Of a stretch of 64,000 nt of DNA, positions 44,802 to 56,536 are shown one piece after another. The stretch is from Tieghemiomyces parasiticus (Eukaryota; Kickxellomycota; Dimargaritomycetes; Dimargaritales; Dimargaritaceae). How positions within the stretch are numbered: the first letter of the stretch is position 1; each line of letters opens with the position of its first letter. The stretch covers positions 1 through 64,000 of the forward strand of contig JANBPT010000127.1 of NCBI GenBank assembly GCA_027575765.1, written 5' to 3'. The notes under the pieces were generated by a model that did not search any database, had not been told where the DNA came from, and saw only the letters and a program-made list of their open reading frames with translations. The position numbers and the translations under genes were made by a program.

Positions 44802-47800
44802 TTAGCGCTGATCGTATACCAGCTGCCGGATACTGTTACGTAACTGCACGACGGCGTTCTGTTTGCGCTCCAAAATTTCGTCGAGATGCTCGAGGTACGA
44901 CACGGCCGAATGCATCTTGCTGAGCAACTCGGGATCGTTTAAGTCTCCAGGGTGCCGCTGATTACCACCGTTTATGCCCGTAGACAAAGAGGAGGAGGAG
45001 GAAGAGGAGGTGCCTAATGTGTAGGAGGCCACCAGGCGGGTCTCCAGTTTACAAAACTCGGAGGTTTCGCGAATTTCCAGCCGGTGCTGGGCAACGAAAT
45101 CGTCAATTTGCTGGAGATTAAAAGTCAACCCCGAGGAATTCCCGGTAGTGGCGGCGGGATTATGACTGTGGCCGTTGCTAGCGGCGTTGTTACTGCCTCG
45201 GCTGGTAGGCGCCGTCATGGCTGGGTGGGGCGGAGGGCGGGATGAGGTCGAGGATGAAAATAACGAGGATGGGGCCGTGGGTGGCGGCAGCGGTGGGGGT
45301 GGCAGCATAGTGGCTGAGGAGGAGTTGGTGCGACCCACCGGGGGTGGGAGTCCGGGAGGGGGCGGCGACCGTGAGTCAGAAAACGAGGGCGAGGGTGCGC
45401 TGTAGTTAGAGTGCGGCGGGGAGGTACGGACCGACAAATTCGAAGGCGGACCGCCACTAGCGACAGTCGGGCGCCGACTAGACCGTGGAGGCGGGACGAA
45501 CGCCCCCGCGCCATGCGTGGAAGGGTAACTATTTCCGTACAGCGAGGTCGCTGAATTTCCGGGATTGCCAGTCTCGGAACCAGTGGGCGGCTGGGACATA
45601 TCCGCCGCGTTTGTCGGTCCGTAGTCAACCGTGGCGACACGACGTACCGATGGTTGTCGAAGCCGGCGCATACTGCGATCGGCATATCCTCCACCTCCCG
45701 CGGCGGTCTCCGGGGAGGTGTTGGCAGCCCGGGTGTTCGCCATATCAGCGGGGTACGAGGTCGAGGTCGGTTGTGACGATGACGACGGGTAGGCGGCATC
45801 CGCCACCGTGGTAGTGGTGGCAGTAGCGGTGGTGGAGTTGACCAGAGTTGGACGGGCGGTAGAGTTGGCGCGGTTACGCAGGTTGTACCGGTTACCCGGG
45901 AGACCTGAAGGGGGTAGGGCCGAGCGACCAGCGTATTGGTTCGACGCCCCGGATGACGTTGGGGGTGAGGTAGTGACCTGGGGATTGGAGGAAGGCAGTG
46001 GTGGGGCGCGCTGGGATTGTGAGGGCTGCCGGTTGAAGGTGGCCCCCCCAGTCGACGACGACGGCTGCAACGGAGGTGACCGGAGCGAAGAGGGCCGAGA
46101 GAGGGTCGAGCCAGAGTGACGGACATGGGATGACCGGCTGGCGGAGGGTTCGGGGCCGTTGCCTCCCACCGTGAGATGACTGAAGGCTGGCGTCTCCTCG
46201 AGGATGCTTTCGTATCCATAATCATCAACCGGGTCACTGGCTAACGGTGGCGGCTTCCGCGGCTGTTGGTGACGCTCGGGAGCGTACTGACTGCGGCCCC
46301 GATCGTCCGCGGAGAGCGATTCAGCCCCATCGTCCTCCAGGTCGTCCTCGCCAGGCGACGCGGTATCGATGGTCTCCTGCTCGCATTCGTAGTAGTGCTC
46401 CTCGCCGTGCGAGTAGGAATCGGCCGGGTCGTGTTTGGTTGGCTGGTACCGGGCGTACGACGACGAGGCGGCCGGTTGTTTCAGCTGCTGGATGGAACGT
46501 TCGCTGCGTCGCAACCGGTGTTCGTGGTCATAAGTCGCACGTGACTCGGCTGCCTGTTGCTGTGGTTGCGGTTGGTGCCTCGACGGCATGGAGGTGGGTT
46601 CGGGCTCAGGTTCGTAACCGTATCCGGATTCGTACGGACCTTCCTCGCCCGTAGCGTAGGCCTCGTCTTCATACTCGTGGCCGTATCCGTCGTGACCTTC
46701 CTCGTCGCCGTAACCGTACTCCTCCCCGTCATCATCGTACCCCATCTCTCCATCCTCTTCATCCCCGTAATTTACGTACCCGGAGTCCGTATCAGCCCCA
46801 CGCTCACCTTTGATGGCCTTGACGCGGTCGGTATACCGGAGAGTGTTCAGCGAGTGCTCGCTATTAGAAATATTGGGCGATACGGTGGCGATCATGCAGG
46901 TGCGGGCATTGCCAACGAGCGAATCTTTGAGCACCTGAGTGAGTTTAGATTGGCGAAACGGGGTATGTTTCTTATCGAGGTCAAGGGCACGAATACATTC
47001 CTTGAGGGCCAACAGACTCTTGTTGATCTCAGACCCCTCCATCCGGGTCTGCTTGTTGGCCTCACCGCGGTCGGCGCCACGTTCGCTGCCGGCCAGGTCG
47101 ATGAAACTGAACTTGCCGTGCAGACGGTCGCCTTGGCTGTCGCGGAGAATGATCTGCAAGATGGCATGCGACCGGGATGAGTCGGCGTTGGCTCCCGTCG
47201 ACCCGGTACTCCGCTCGGCGTTACCAAAGTTGAAAATTTCCATCAGGTCGTACACGTTCTCGATCTCGACTTCGCGCAGTCCGGCGATACATACCTGCTG
47301 CCGACTGTCCTCGCGGGCGTGTAGCTTCTTTCGGCTATTGAGCAGGTCGTAGAGCTGGCTCTGGTAGATCTCATAAAAGCTGACCAGGACCGCCAGGTGC
47401 TGGTACTCGGGTTGTGCATGCATTGTGAAAATATCCGAGGCCGCCAGGACGTACAGCCCACTGCGCGGGTCGAGCATCGTGTAAGTCTTTCCGCTCCCGG
47501 TCTGACCGTACGCAAAACAGGTGGCGTTACCACCCTGGAAGATGAACCGGACCAAGGGCATGGCCGTGCGCTGGTAGAGCTCCTCGTTGTCCGTGGCCTC
47601 GTCGAACACCTCGTCGAACATAAAGGTGTGCTTCTCGACGTACTTGGTTAGGTCTACCTTGACCTTGGGCTCGTGGACCGTCAGGGTCCGTCGCCCCGTT
47701 GTCTGGATAATATCAGACTCGGTCCGGCTGACCTCGCGGGCGCTTAGCGGCCGTTTGCGCACGCACACCCGAATCTTGGCCTCAAATTCGCTCGGGTTGG

Positions 47801-48149
47801 CAACGTAGGACTGCCGGGTGGAAACGGTTTTTAGCGGGACGGCTACGCTGTTGCGACGGCGCGCTGCGGTCGAGGCGTTACCGGTAGCTGGGCCCGTTCC
47901 GGCGACCCCGTACGGATTGAGATTCATACTGCGACGGGACCCGACTGGATCAACGCCTTTGGTGGGGCCGTATGAGCTGGGCAGGGCGGCGCCTGACAGG
48001 GACTGTCGGTGGGTGTAGTCGGCTGGACGACCGTAGCTAGTGGCCTGGGTTGGCGACAACGGTTGGAACGATATCTGCGTGCGCCGCCGTGACTGTCCCG
48101 CAGGCTGGCTGGGACGACCGTTGGACCGTAGTGAATTGGTATTGCTCAT
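44802..48149 (-). CDS. Kinesin-13 family microtubule depolymerase
   Basis: Internal-motor kinesin that uses ATP to remove tubulin from microtubule ends, in spindles or cytoplasmic arrays. Single exon of 1115 codons from the ATG at 48147-48149; the frame stays open 23 codons further up without an ATG. A basic Ser-rich neck of about 120 residues precedes the motor (about 125-465). The P-loop GQTGSGKT is at 215-222, switch I has SSRSH and switch II DLAGSE. The family-specific loop-2 KVD (164-166) and the loop-12 KEC triplet in LLALKECIRAL mark kinesin-13. A stretch rich in Asp, Glu, Gly and Tyr (about 475-540) follows the motor. Then come about 450 residues of Ser/Pro/Thr-rich low complexity, and a C-terminal helical block (IDDFVAQHRLEIRET... 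LDEILERKQNAVVQLR) matching the conserved kinesin-13 tail. It is longer than animal KIF2 proteins (about 700) because of the linker. Confidence 0.95.
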   Translation of the reverse strand: MSNTNSLRSNGRPSQPAGQSRRRTQISFQPLSPTQATSYGRPADYTHRQSLSGAALPSSYGPTKGVDPVGSRRSMNLNPYGVAGTGPATGNASTAARRRNSVAVPLKTVSTRQSYVANPSEFEAKIRVCVRKRPLSAREVSRTESDIIQTTGRRTLTVHEPKVKVDLTKYVEKHTFMFDEVFDEATDNEELYQRTAMPLVRFIFQGGNATCFAYGQTGSGKTYTMLDPRSGLYVLAASDIFTMHAQPEYQHLAVLVSFYEIYQSQLYDLLNSRKKLHAREDSRQQVCIAGLREVEIENVYDLMEIFNFGNAERSTGSTGANADSSRSHAILQIILRDSQGDRLHGKFSFIDLAGSERGADRGEANKQTRMEGSEINKSLLALKECIRALDLDKKHTPFRQSKLTQVLKDSLVGNARTCMIATVSPNISNSEHSLNTLRYTDRVKAIKGERGADTDSGYVNYGDEEDGEMGYDDDGEEYGYGDEEGHDGYGHEYEDEAYATGEEGPYESGYGYEPEPEPTSMPSRHQPQPQQQAAESRATYDHEHRLRRSERSIQQLKQPAASSSYARYQPTKHDPADSYSHGEEHYYECEQETIDTASPGEDDLEDDGAESLSADDRGRSQYAPERHQQPRKPPPLASDPVDDYGYESILEETPAFSHLTVGGNGPEPSASRSSHVRHSGSTLSRPSSLRSPPLQPSSSTGGATFNRQPSQSQRAPPLPSSNPQVTTSPPTSSGASNQYAGRSALPPSGLPGNRYNLRNRANSTARPTLVNSTTATATTTTVADAAYPSSSSQPTSTSYPADMANTRAANTSPETAAGGGGYADRSMRRLRQPSVRRVATVDYGPTNAADMSQPPTGSETGNPGNSATSLYGNSYPSTHGAGAFVPPPRSSRRPTVASGGPPSNLSVRTSPPHSNYSAPSPSFSDSRSPPPPGLPPPVGRTNSSSATMLPPPPLPPPTAPSSLFSSSTSSRPPPHPAMTAPTSRGSNNAASNGHSHNPAATTGNSSGLTFNLQQIDDFVAQHRLEIRETSEFCKLETRLVASYTLGTSSSSSSSLSTGINGGNQRHPGDLNDPELLSKMHSAVSYLEHLDEILERKQNAVVQLRNSIRQLVYDQR

Positions 48150-50585
48150 GGCGAGGGTGACCAGCAAAGTAGCCGCGGTGGGGTTGATGAGCAGGCCGCT
48201 ATGAAGAAGGTGAGGCAACGGAGCTGCCAGTGGTGTAGGGTATGGAACCTAACGGCCTGTAGAGCGTCGGTCGGAGAATGAATTTTCTTGAAGGCCGGGG
48301 ATCAAAAGTCGTAATGAGGGATGACGCTGGGACATCAGGCGAGGCCCCGCAATGGCGTGAGGGGTAAACAATCAGACGGTAGGCAGGCTGGTGTGGATAC
48401 GGCGTGACAAATGGTGGCGTAACCCGAGGACCATAGGTAGCAGAACGTCAGGCAGTACAGGTCGTGGCCAGGCGTGGGGGGGGGATTTGTTAGGGAGGCT
48501 GGCCGATGAGCAGGATGACTTTGAGTTGTAAGGGGCGGAGAAAGAGGGTAAGTGCGTGGGTGTGAAAGGAGAGGTGCATATAGGGGCACTGATAACCCCG
48601 AACGCCCAGATATAGAGGTGTAGTTACCGCTCAGAACACAACCCAAGTGAGAGGAGTGTATGCCTTACCAAATGCGCAGAGGTGAGTGCGTGGTGGTAAC
48701 GGATGGGCATAGAGCTAGCCAAGCCAAAGCATATAAGGTTCCTTGGCAGGTACCAGGGAAGGAGAGTTGGGAGTCAAAGAAAAAAAAACCACCCCCAGGT
48801 CAGGGGTCTAAACAATATGGTACTGGTCAAGGGACGTGTGGACCCCAGCGGAATCGAAGTTGGTGAATCACACCGGCAAAGCGGGACAACACCAGACTGA
48901 GGGCAGGCTCTAAGACGATGGCCGAGGCAAACGATACGGGACAAATGAGCGGAGGTTGACAATGGCCAAGGTGTTGCCGTCGGAGGGGGGGAGGGGTAGC
49001 TGGCCTGTTTGTGCACCGGGCCTTCAGTATGAGGTCGAACAGATAGTCACGGGGGAGTCGACAAATCGAAGACGTAATGAGTCGGGCAAGAATAGCTGAA
49101 CAATAGCAAGGGGGCTCAAGGGCGTCGAGCTGCGAAAAAGGCGTGGCATTTAACGGACATGGACCGAAGGCTGAGTTTGGTAAATATATCTTGACTCAAT
49201 AAGTAGGCCGAATGATGAATATGACCTGGCAGGCGGACAGGACAGCCTCACAAGTATCTCTGATACAGGACAAGCCAGCAGGCCCACCACCCCCTCCCCA
49301 GGCTTTGACATTAGCTAGCCCCAGCCTACCCCAGCTCCCATCAACTATAAACAAACACTCCCACCATCTAGGCCTAGTATGTGGCTACCGTCTCACCAAT
49401 CACCGCGTGGGGGCACTATTTACGCATATGGATCAACAGGCTTCGCCTTGCTCAGTCCACTAGTGCATAACACCCTCCCCCCATACACACTCGCACGCAT
49501 ACTCATTTCCAGCCATATTACTGGGTCTTGCGAATATCAAGCCATTTTAGGGTTGTTGGAAACCTGTACCCAGGACAAGTGAATTAGTGCTAGAAATAGC
49601 TACCTGCCCACTGGCCTAGGTGCAGGACAGCCACCATTCACCATAAGAAATGCCCGAACAGGCCTACGATGTGGACACATTACAATTTGGTCACATGATA
49701 TTATTTACATGCCCATGATGACGCTTGACTAAAAAAATATTACTGGCACGATCTAGTATACGGTGGGGCAGTCTCTGCGCCTAAGCCGTCGAGGGGACAC
49801 TTTTTTTTTGCCCTAGCCATCGAAGCGGCAACTTATAACCGACCCTGTTATCGCGCCCCAAGCGTCCCCCTCTCTTCGTTCACTTTTAGCTTTCCGTTTC
49901 TATATCTTATTCCTCCCGACATGTACCGTTGATTGCCCATTGTTGTCGTATGAGCGAGGTAAGTCATCAATCCCGAATATTCCGAACCGCCAGGACGACC
50001 TTGAGCTCGTCAGGTCGCAATCCCTCAAATCGCTCAAGTGATGAGACCAATCAAATGTATCTAGGGACAGCTAAGGATGTGTGTAGTGCACATCGCTGCT
50101 GAAACTGGCCGAACTTTCGCCATTATTCTGAACCCAGCGTTGTACTAGACAACCAGATACAATGCTATGGAGCTCCGGACACTAAACTCTCGGCTTTTTA
50201 CAATCACCGTCATTCAACCGAACAGATACCTGCCGTGTCCGGTCGTACCAACCTTGTTAATAAAATTGATCATTAATACCAGCTCTCTGACCGTGGTGTT
50301 TAAATGTCGACGTTGGTTTGACATTAACACATTCGAAGTCCCACCCTAATAGATAACAGTCGGCGGACATCTTGACATTGCGTCGCCTTGGTCAGACGAG
50401 AGAAAGTTTCTCATTGATAAGGTCGGATAATCCCATGTCAAATTGGACTGCTAATACAAGGTGGAATTTATTGTAGTTGGGACGCGTGAATCTCGGAGTT
50501 GAACGGGGGGGGGGTGCATTGGACTCAACCTACGGCGAGCCATCACCAGTACCAAATCGGTGCTCTGATAGCGATCAAATCACGC
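48150..50585. other. Intergenic, no gene recognised
   Basis: About 2.4 kb. From 48150 to about 49200 the plus strand is purine/G-rich, the usual 5' flank pattern for the minus-strand kinesin. From 49250 to 49560 it is C-rich. Small plus-strand frames at 49212-49463 and 49379-49582 have no family likeness. AT-rich stretches lie at 49680-49760 and 50165-50300. Confidence 0.5.
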
Positions 50586-51294
50586 CTACTCAGAGCTGTG
50601 CTCGCCGGCGCCCTCCGACTCGACGGGCTTGCGGTTGTGGAGCACCTTGATACGATCGGACCTGATGTACGACACGTTACGCTCGACACCCTCCTTATCA
50701 TTGTAGGTATCGGTACGAATGGAACCTACAACGTAGACGAGGCTGCCCTTCTTGAGTTTGTCGGCCATCCAGTCCTGGCTGTGCTGAGCGTAGTTCTTGA
50801 TGCGGTGCCACTGCGTCCGCTCGACCACCTCGTCCTCTTTATTCTTGTAAACGTCCGTGGTCACCATGTTGAATTGAGCCACACTGTTGCCGTTATCGAA
50901 AGCGCGCACTTCCGGGTCGCTGCCCACACGGCCGACCAGGGTAACCTGGTTAACCATGGCGGCCAGCGGGGAGGCGCTGAAAGAACGCGCCGGGATGGCC
51001 TGGGTAGGGAAAATGAGGGTAGGACACGTGTGAGTGGGTGTGGGGGGGGCGGGGTTCGATATGGGTTAGCTGAGAGGTCAGCTAAAAATTAAAGCGATGG
51101 TACGGCGATCTGGAGGACTGGGCTGGTTGGTGGGCTTGGTAGTTCTATCCCTTCAGGGGCCTAAGCTTGATCAGCTTGAAGACTTGATCCGCCTCAGGTA
51201 TGATTATGGGGGTCACTGATCCGCGTTCAACGGTCAGAACACTTACGGTCCGGGCGGCAGTGCGCAGGGCGGAGAGGCGGAGGAAAGAGGCCAT
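50586..51294 (-). CDS. RIM1: Mitochondrial single-stranded DNA-binding protein
   Basis: Binds single-stranded DNA in mitochondria as a tetramer during mtDNA replication. Two exons, 51247-51294 and 50586-50999, flank a 247-nt intron (GTAAGT...CCCAG). The protein is 153 residues. The first 30 residues (16 from exon 1) are basic and rich in Ala, Ser and Leu with no acidic residue, a clear mitochondrial presequence. The OB-fold follows from about residue 31: NQVTLVGRVGSDPEVR, then QFNMVTTDV, TQWHRI and KKGSLVYVVGSIRTDTY. These match the bacterial-type SSB core of mtSSB/Rim1. The C-terminal tail is short and acidic. An internal ATG at codon 31 would give the core without the presequence, so the two-exon model is preferred. 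Confidence 0.95.
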
Positions 51295-53056
51295 GTTGAA
51301 GTGAAATGGTGAACGGAATGGGAGGATGTTATTAGTGAGTAGAGTCTATGAGTAGGCAAGAGAGTTCGCGTTGGAGACCACCGGTTCCAACGTAGTGGTC
51401 ATGGTGGGAAAAAACAGTAGACGGAAAAAATTCATACTCAGGCCTAGCCGGCTTGTAAACACCACGGAGAAGCGGACGGGCATTGATTGAGCCATCACAC
51501 GGGCAGGGGGGTTTGGGGGATAGTGGCGATGCCTTTATTATAAAAAAAAATAGTTATTTGTGTTTAGCCGGTTGTCGTCACCAGTAGCCGCGCCATGGCT
51601 CCTGGTCGGTGCAGTGCTTTTGGCCGGGCTGGCGTCCTTAGTGGCAATCCGTGAATTCTCGCACTACCACGCGACTAATGCGGCGACACACCTGTGAAGC
51701 CACTTCCTTTGGGGTGGCGCTTGATTACGGATATAGCGTGGACTGGTACCCATACAACTCCAAGCGCTGCTCCATTTCCGCTTGTCTGTAACTATATAGA
51801 ACGACAGAGTTCCGATTCCACTGCATTAGTAGATCCGTCATCCGCTAAAATGCCTCTACTGGCATTAATATTTAGCCTACACTGCCCGATACGGTAGCAC
51901 CGTGGGCGTATCAAAGCTGCGTGTGCTTGGTTGTGGTATTGCTACTGCTGATCCTATACCTACCTACACTAGGGTAGATAACACTAGTATTGCCAGTAAG
52001 GGCAAGCGGGTGCCCGTGATCGCGTGCAACTGCCATAGTCATCCACCTGTAAGAGCGCCACCATGCCTTTGAAACCCACCAGCAGCGGGTACCCAATACT
52101 GGCGCCCATCCGTTACCGCTTATTTGATTTAGAGGCAATTTCAAAGGCCTGCCCACAAGGGTCATTACCTTTCCTACTGGTGGAGTGGGGAGGGAGCTTT
52201 GTCGCGTACTTATTAACTATTCATAATCAAATGCAACGCATGCACCAGAGACTCGGCCTCAGTAGGCGATGCAGATGTAACTTGCGACTGCCGAACTACG
52301 CGAGCTGAGCTTCAGTGGGGACCCGGTAGTTACATTAGAATAACAGTCACTGTTGTCGATGAAAAACGTACACCGCCGAGGCGGAACACAACGGAGCGTC
52401 CTACCACTACTGTGGACTCCTCGGTCCATAACATCCCTACCATCGTCGCTGTGGTTGACTAATGAGGCCTATAAAGGTTTGTATCAGGATTGTGGTCTAC
52501 GATCGGTCTTTCGCATCCGGTTTCAACCCAGGGAAACCGTAGGGTTCTGGTTAGGGCATTGTCCTAGCTCCTCGCTTGTCGGCCTGGTGGCTCCGCGACG
52601 CAAAACGCCCAGGCCGCATGTCATTTCTTCCAACGTCAACCGCGAGAAGGAGAAAAGAAAGGGGGGTTTTGTGAGAGCTGGAACGCATGTCGATCGTAGA
52701 AATCATTTAGGTCAGCGGATTATGCGGCAAATAGGGGGGAAGGTGTCCAGTAGGAGCTGAAAGTGTGGGGACGCCTGTGGCTTTCCATGAGACAGTGCGG
52801 AGGTTCTATACATTAGGGGGTAGAGGGGAGGGGGGTGGTGGTTGTAGAGGCAGCCGGCGACGGCGGCGGGGGGCGGAATAGGAGAAAGGATGTACGGCGG
52901 ACGGTCAGTGTCCGCTGTAGCGCAGGAGGAGCGAGGTGGAATAATTATTTGGTTTGACCGCCCTTGTCCATACCAGGGCGAGCGTTGTCGGTCCTTCTGG
53001 GCTTGACAGGATGACTGCCATACCTTTCAGGCGCCGTAAGTCACTTTCGGGCCAGG
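51295..53056. other. Intergenic, no gene recognised
   Basis: About 1.8 kb upstream of mtSSB. A T/A-rich run lies at 51536-51558 and very G-rich plus-strand sequence at 52810-52880. A 135-codon frame at 52353-52760 shows no domain and lacks GC3-rich codon use. No gene is called. Confidence 0.45.
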
Positions 53057-53227
53057 ATGGGATTCAGCGCCAGGGGTAGATTGGACGACCCCACTATACC
53101 CACGGCGTATTTGACAGCCGGCCACTCATCTACACAGGCCTTCCGCCAGCTGGGTGCAGCGGTGGTCGACTACCACGACACGCTGGCCGTCAAGACGTTC
53201 GACCGACTTCAAAGCCCTGGCCGATAA
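53057..53227 (+). CDS. Possible small ORF or terminal exon
   Basis: A 56-codon frame starting MGFSARGRLDDPTIPTAYL and ending with TAA at 53225-53227. Its last 30 codons show the GC-ending codon use of confirmed genes, for example the run around AAVVDYHDTLAVKTFDR. The frame is open further upstream to a TTTCAG acceptor-like site at 53025-53030, so it may be the last exon of a larger gene whose other exons I could not find. No family is recognised. Confidence 0.25.
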   Translation: MGFSARGRLDDPTIPTAYLTAGHSSTQAFRQLGAAVVDYHDTLAVKTFDRLQSPGR

Positions 53228-53474
53228 CTTTCCCCGCTTCACATCTCCTTGACTATTGGCCTCGCATGGATTGGTCCAGCGACTATGATGTACCTTTTGT
53301 ATAGCGGTGCATGGTGATGCTGGCTAGCTCTAGGGGAGAGCACATCTGTACAACCGGGTGGCCTTCGGACAAGGGGAGTGGGTGGAGGAAGAGGGGGGCT
53401 TGTATTATGTGTTGTGGTGTGTAAATGTGTTTACTGTGGTCGTCAGGTGAATGACCGGGTTGGCTATTCCGTAA

Positions 53475-53937
53475 TTAGATGGAGGGGGACTTCATCCCCA
53501 CGACGTCGGCGAGAGCGTCAGGAGTGGGCATGAGACAGTGGATGGACGTGTCGGCAACCTTCCGGGCATTATGGGCGGCGAGGCTGAAGGAGTGGGGACA
53601 GGAGGCCCCACTGAATCTCCCGTGGGGCTAGAGATTATCCAGCACCGGTCTACCACTCAGGGTGGGTTTCAAGGCCCGCCTTGTTGACGGCAAGGACGCC
53701 GGCCGCAGGAGAGGTTGACGGATGGCTGCGCTGGAACAAACAGTGGGAAGGTAGAGAGCGCGGGTCAGGCTGAGCCGGGTGGTGCGCAGATGGGTTGGAA
53801 AGGCACCACAGCGCAGGATTCTTGGATCCTTTGGAAAGCGCTCTGGTACGGCCAGTGCGTGGCCATAGTCATGAGTTGTCGCCCGTGCGCCTGCGCAGGC
53901 CTTTGCCGACCCTCACTCGCTCGTTGGCGGCGTACAT
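53475..53937 (-). CDS. Possible three-exon small gene, unresolved
   Basis: A phase-consistent model joins 53917-53937, 53654-53730 and 53475-53583 into 68 codons. The last exon (LAAHNARKVADTSIHCLMP and onward) has GC-ending codons and a good pyrimidine-rich acceptor (CTCCTTCAG). The donors (GTGAGG, GTAGAC) are weaker than the window's usual GTAAGT. It overlaps an alternative plus-strand model at 53899-54224, so at most one of the two is right. No family is recognised. Confidence 0.2.
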
Positions 53938-54224
53938 TGGCCTAGCCGTCCACCACTGAGAGTTGCCGCACGTAAGCGACGGTTGTAAGATCCTCTCCCT
54001 CTCTCGCTGGCTACATAGCCCCCTGACTGCAGCGGTCGGTGACTGAGGGGGGAGGGTGGTTTGGGCTCCGTCCGGCTCTGGCAACTGTTACTGCCACAGA
54101 CCTGCCGTTGGGCAAGGGCACATCCCTCCTTTTTCCCGACACAACCCCGGTGGAGGACGAGGCCACCCGGCGCTGGTCCAAGCCGTACCAATTCGAACAC
54201 AAGCTACCGCCACCGTTGCAGTCC
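53899..54224 (+). CDS. Possible exon pair of an unresolved plus-strand gene
   Basis: Two segments, 53899-53971 (donor GTAAGC) and 54100-54224 (acceptor CCACAG), join in phase. The second reads through GTSLLFPDTTPVEDEATRRW and SKPYQFEHKLPPPLQS with GC-ending codons and then meets a GTAGTA. Neither a start nor a downstream partner was found, and no family is recognised. It competes with the minus-strand model at 53475-53937. Confidence 0.22.
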
Positions 54225-54582
54225 GTAGTACGTTTCTTTTCTTATGGGCGGGTGGTCTTTTAGGCACGTCCTCCCCATCTGACCCGACAGGAACGAAAAG
54301 AGATAGGGAGAGGGAGATAAAGAGAGGCCGGGAAGTGCGGCGCCTTCTCAATCGCACATACTGCGCCAGCTAGTGAAGAGAGAGGAAAGAAAGGAAGGGC
54401 TTGGTCGGACTTGATCACCAACGAATGGGTGGCACCACCATCGGTCGCACGTAAGGCGCCAGGGCAACCGCCACTGTTCTCTTGGGGCCGGCTGGGGGGG
54501 TTGGTCGCTTCTGCCAGGCCCCCTCTATGCGGTGGGCCTCGTTCACTTCCTGCTCTTCCACACGACAACACGCGCTCTGGCC

Positions 54583-54597
54583 TGTGTGTGTGTGTGT
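54583..54597. repeat. (TG)n microsatellite
   Basis: Fifteen bases of perfect TG alternation. Confidence 0.9.
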
Positions 54598-55856
54598 ATG
54601 CCCGGCCGACCCTGCCGGATATGTGCCCCCCGGGCGTATGTGTGTGTGTATATGCTCCCTATCCTCTTGGCCTATTTAAACCTAGGTGAGGACCGCTTCC
54701 TTTTCGGAATATACCTGCCACCCATTTCCGTTGCTGCCCATGAACCCGCGTTTCCAGCGTCCCCTTTTCTTTTTCTTTTTTTAACTGCCTGCAGTCCGGT
54801 CCCAAATGTTTATAGGCGTTACGCCTACCGTTTCTCCCCAAACTGTTTCGGCCTTGGCCCCTGACCTACATATTTTCTGTATGTCCCCTTAGCGGTTCTT
54901 TTGTTTTAGTCTGCTCCGTATTACCTTTAGACAAGCGACAACGATTGTAACCCTGGCCGAGAACCCCTGACGCCCTTGTCCATCGCCCGGTACCCCCCTT
55001 CCTCGCCCCAACCCTCACCGCTCCCTTGCGTCACTGCGTCTCTGAGTTACTCTTACGGTATGTCTATCCTCACACGCCTGCAAACATCCAACCCGTACAT
55101 ACCCTGCACTCGTTACCAGCTCCCAACCCCCCTGGTACACTTTCTCCAAGCCAATGGTTACTGTCGGTAATTTTCATGTTTTTTTTGGGGGGGAGGGAGA
55201 GACTGGCGGATTCAGGGTGGGGCACAGGTTTTTGATCCGCCCCGCCCTATCCGCCCAGCAACTACTCCTCCTGTTCCGTCAATGGTCGTCTCTGGCGACC
55301 TCGTGTGGTCCATCCCTTCTCGCCTTTTCAGTGCTTCATGTCGACCATATGGGGGTCATTGTGTAGTGAGGATGACAACAATCGCAGGGTGTGGCTCGCA
55401 ACGAGCGACCGGCTAACGCTCGAAAGGATTGACCCCCCGCATTGGTCTACTTAAACCGAGAGGAAGTGCACAGCGAGTGGTTCGTATATTTGCTTGAGTG
55501 ACAAGCGGGGAGCCTCCGCTATGAACCCTCAGCATATGGGCCCCGGTCTCTCCTTTCCCGCCATTGTCGCTCGTCATTAGTCTGCGTCGACGCACATCCT
55601 GCGTTCTTCACTCACACACTTGCTCATCGAACCTCCTGGCCCTTTACTAACGTATCTCTCTCTCTCTCTTGCTATTCATCTGCACTTACCTCCTCTTCCA
55701 TTTCCCTACGCTTTCTCAGCCACCTGCCTCCTAGACAATCCACGTCCTTGCTGGCCGATTTCCATCGTAGTCTACGTCGTTGTACCTCCCGTCTCGTGTC
55801 CGTCTCAAACGTGCTTGGTAGCCTTGCTTACCGTGCGAGTGTGATACGTAAGTGTA

Positions 55857-55875
55857 TGTGTGTGTGTGTGTGTGT
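55857..55875. repeat. (TG)n microsatellite
   Basis: Nineteen bases of perfect TG alternation, just after a GTAAGT donor-like site. Confidence 0.9.
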
Positions 55876-56536
55876 ATTGGTCCATTGGCCGGACTTCTCC
55901 GCCCGGTGGCTTAAGCCTACCCGCCCCTTCCCCTCCCGCCCCCCCCACCTCCCTCTTCAACCTACACCTCCCCCTCCCCACTGTGGCTGTTGCTCGCTTC
56001 TATAACCCCGGGACACTCTCTAGTACATTTTTCCGTCTTTGCCATTGTAACCGTCATTGCTTGTCTAGCCCGCCTCTGTTGGCCAACCCCTACTGAAGAA
56101 CCGGCAAGCCGTCTCACATTTTTTTTTCCGTTGCCTCTAGTTCGCCGCCCAGGCTGCCCCACTTCTTTATTTCACCTTCGTTCTCAGGACTTAACTCCGC
56201 TCCTTTGCTGGCTAGACTGACCACTTTATACCCTTTCGTTTTAGCCAAGTCTCCAGCCCCCAAAACCCTCCCCTCCTTTCTTCTTTTCCCTAAATAGTCA
56301 GACCACTACTGCTTTAGCGAGCCATATTGGACTTTGGCTTACCTCCCGACTTCCCCCATCACGCCCAGTCATCCCTCTCCCCGGGATTCCCCTTTACCGT
56401 TGCTGGCGTGACCCATCTTGCACGCATCACTCTGCTAACCACCCCAAGCCCTCCACTCTGCTTTGACTGCCCGGCCCCATCTCTGACGTGCCCACCGAAA
56501 CATCTCCAGGTCTGTCCGAAGCAAGTCGTTTGAAGA

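Larger units (their letters stand above)
54225..56536. other. Long pyrimidine-rich 5' region of the Pumilio gene
   Basis: About 2.3 kb. The plus strand is strongly C/T-rich from about 54680 onward. GT-repeats lie at 54583-54597 and 55857-55875. A GTAAGT at 55848-55853 could be the donor of a 5' UTR intron. No gene is seen; the open frames here are explained by the base bias. Confidence 0.5.

Noticed and set aside
46557..47180. 207-codon antisense frame within the kinesin gene
   Set aside because: Mirror of the GC3-rich coding strand of the motor domain; no homology of its own.
50499..51092. 197-codon plus-strand frame over mtSSB
   Set aside because: Antisense shadow of the conserved OB-fold exon.
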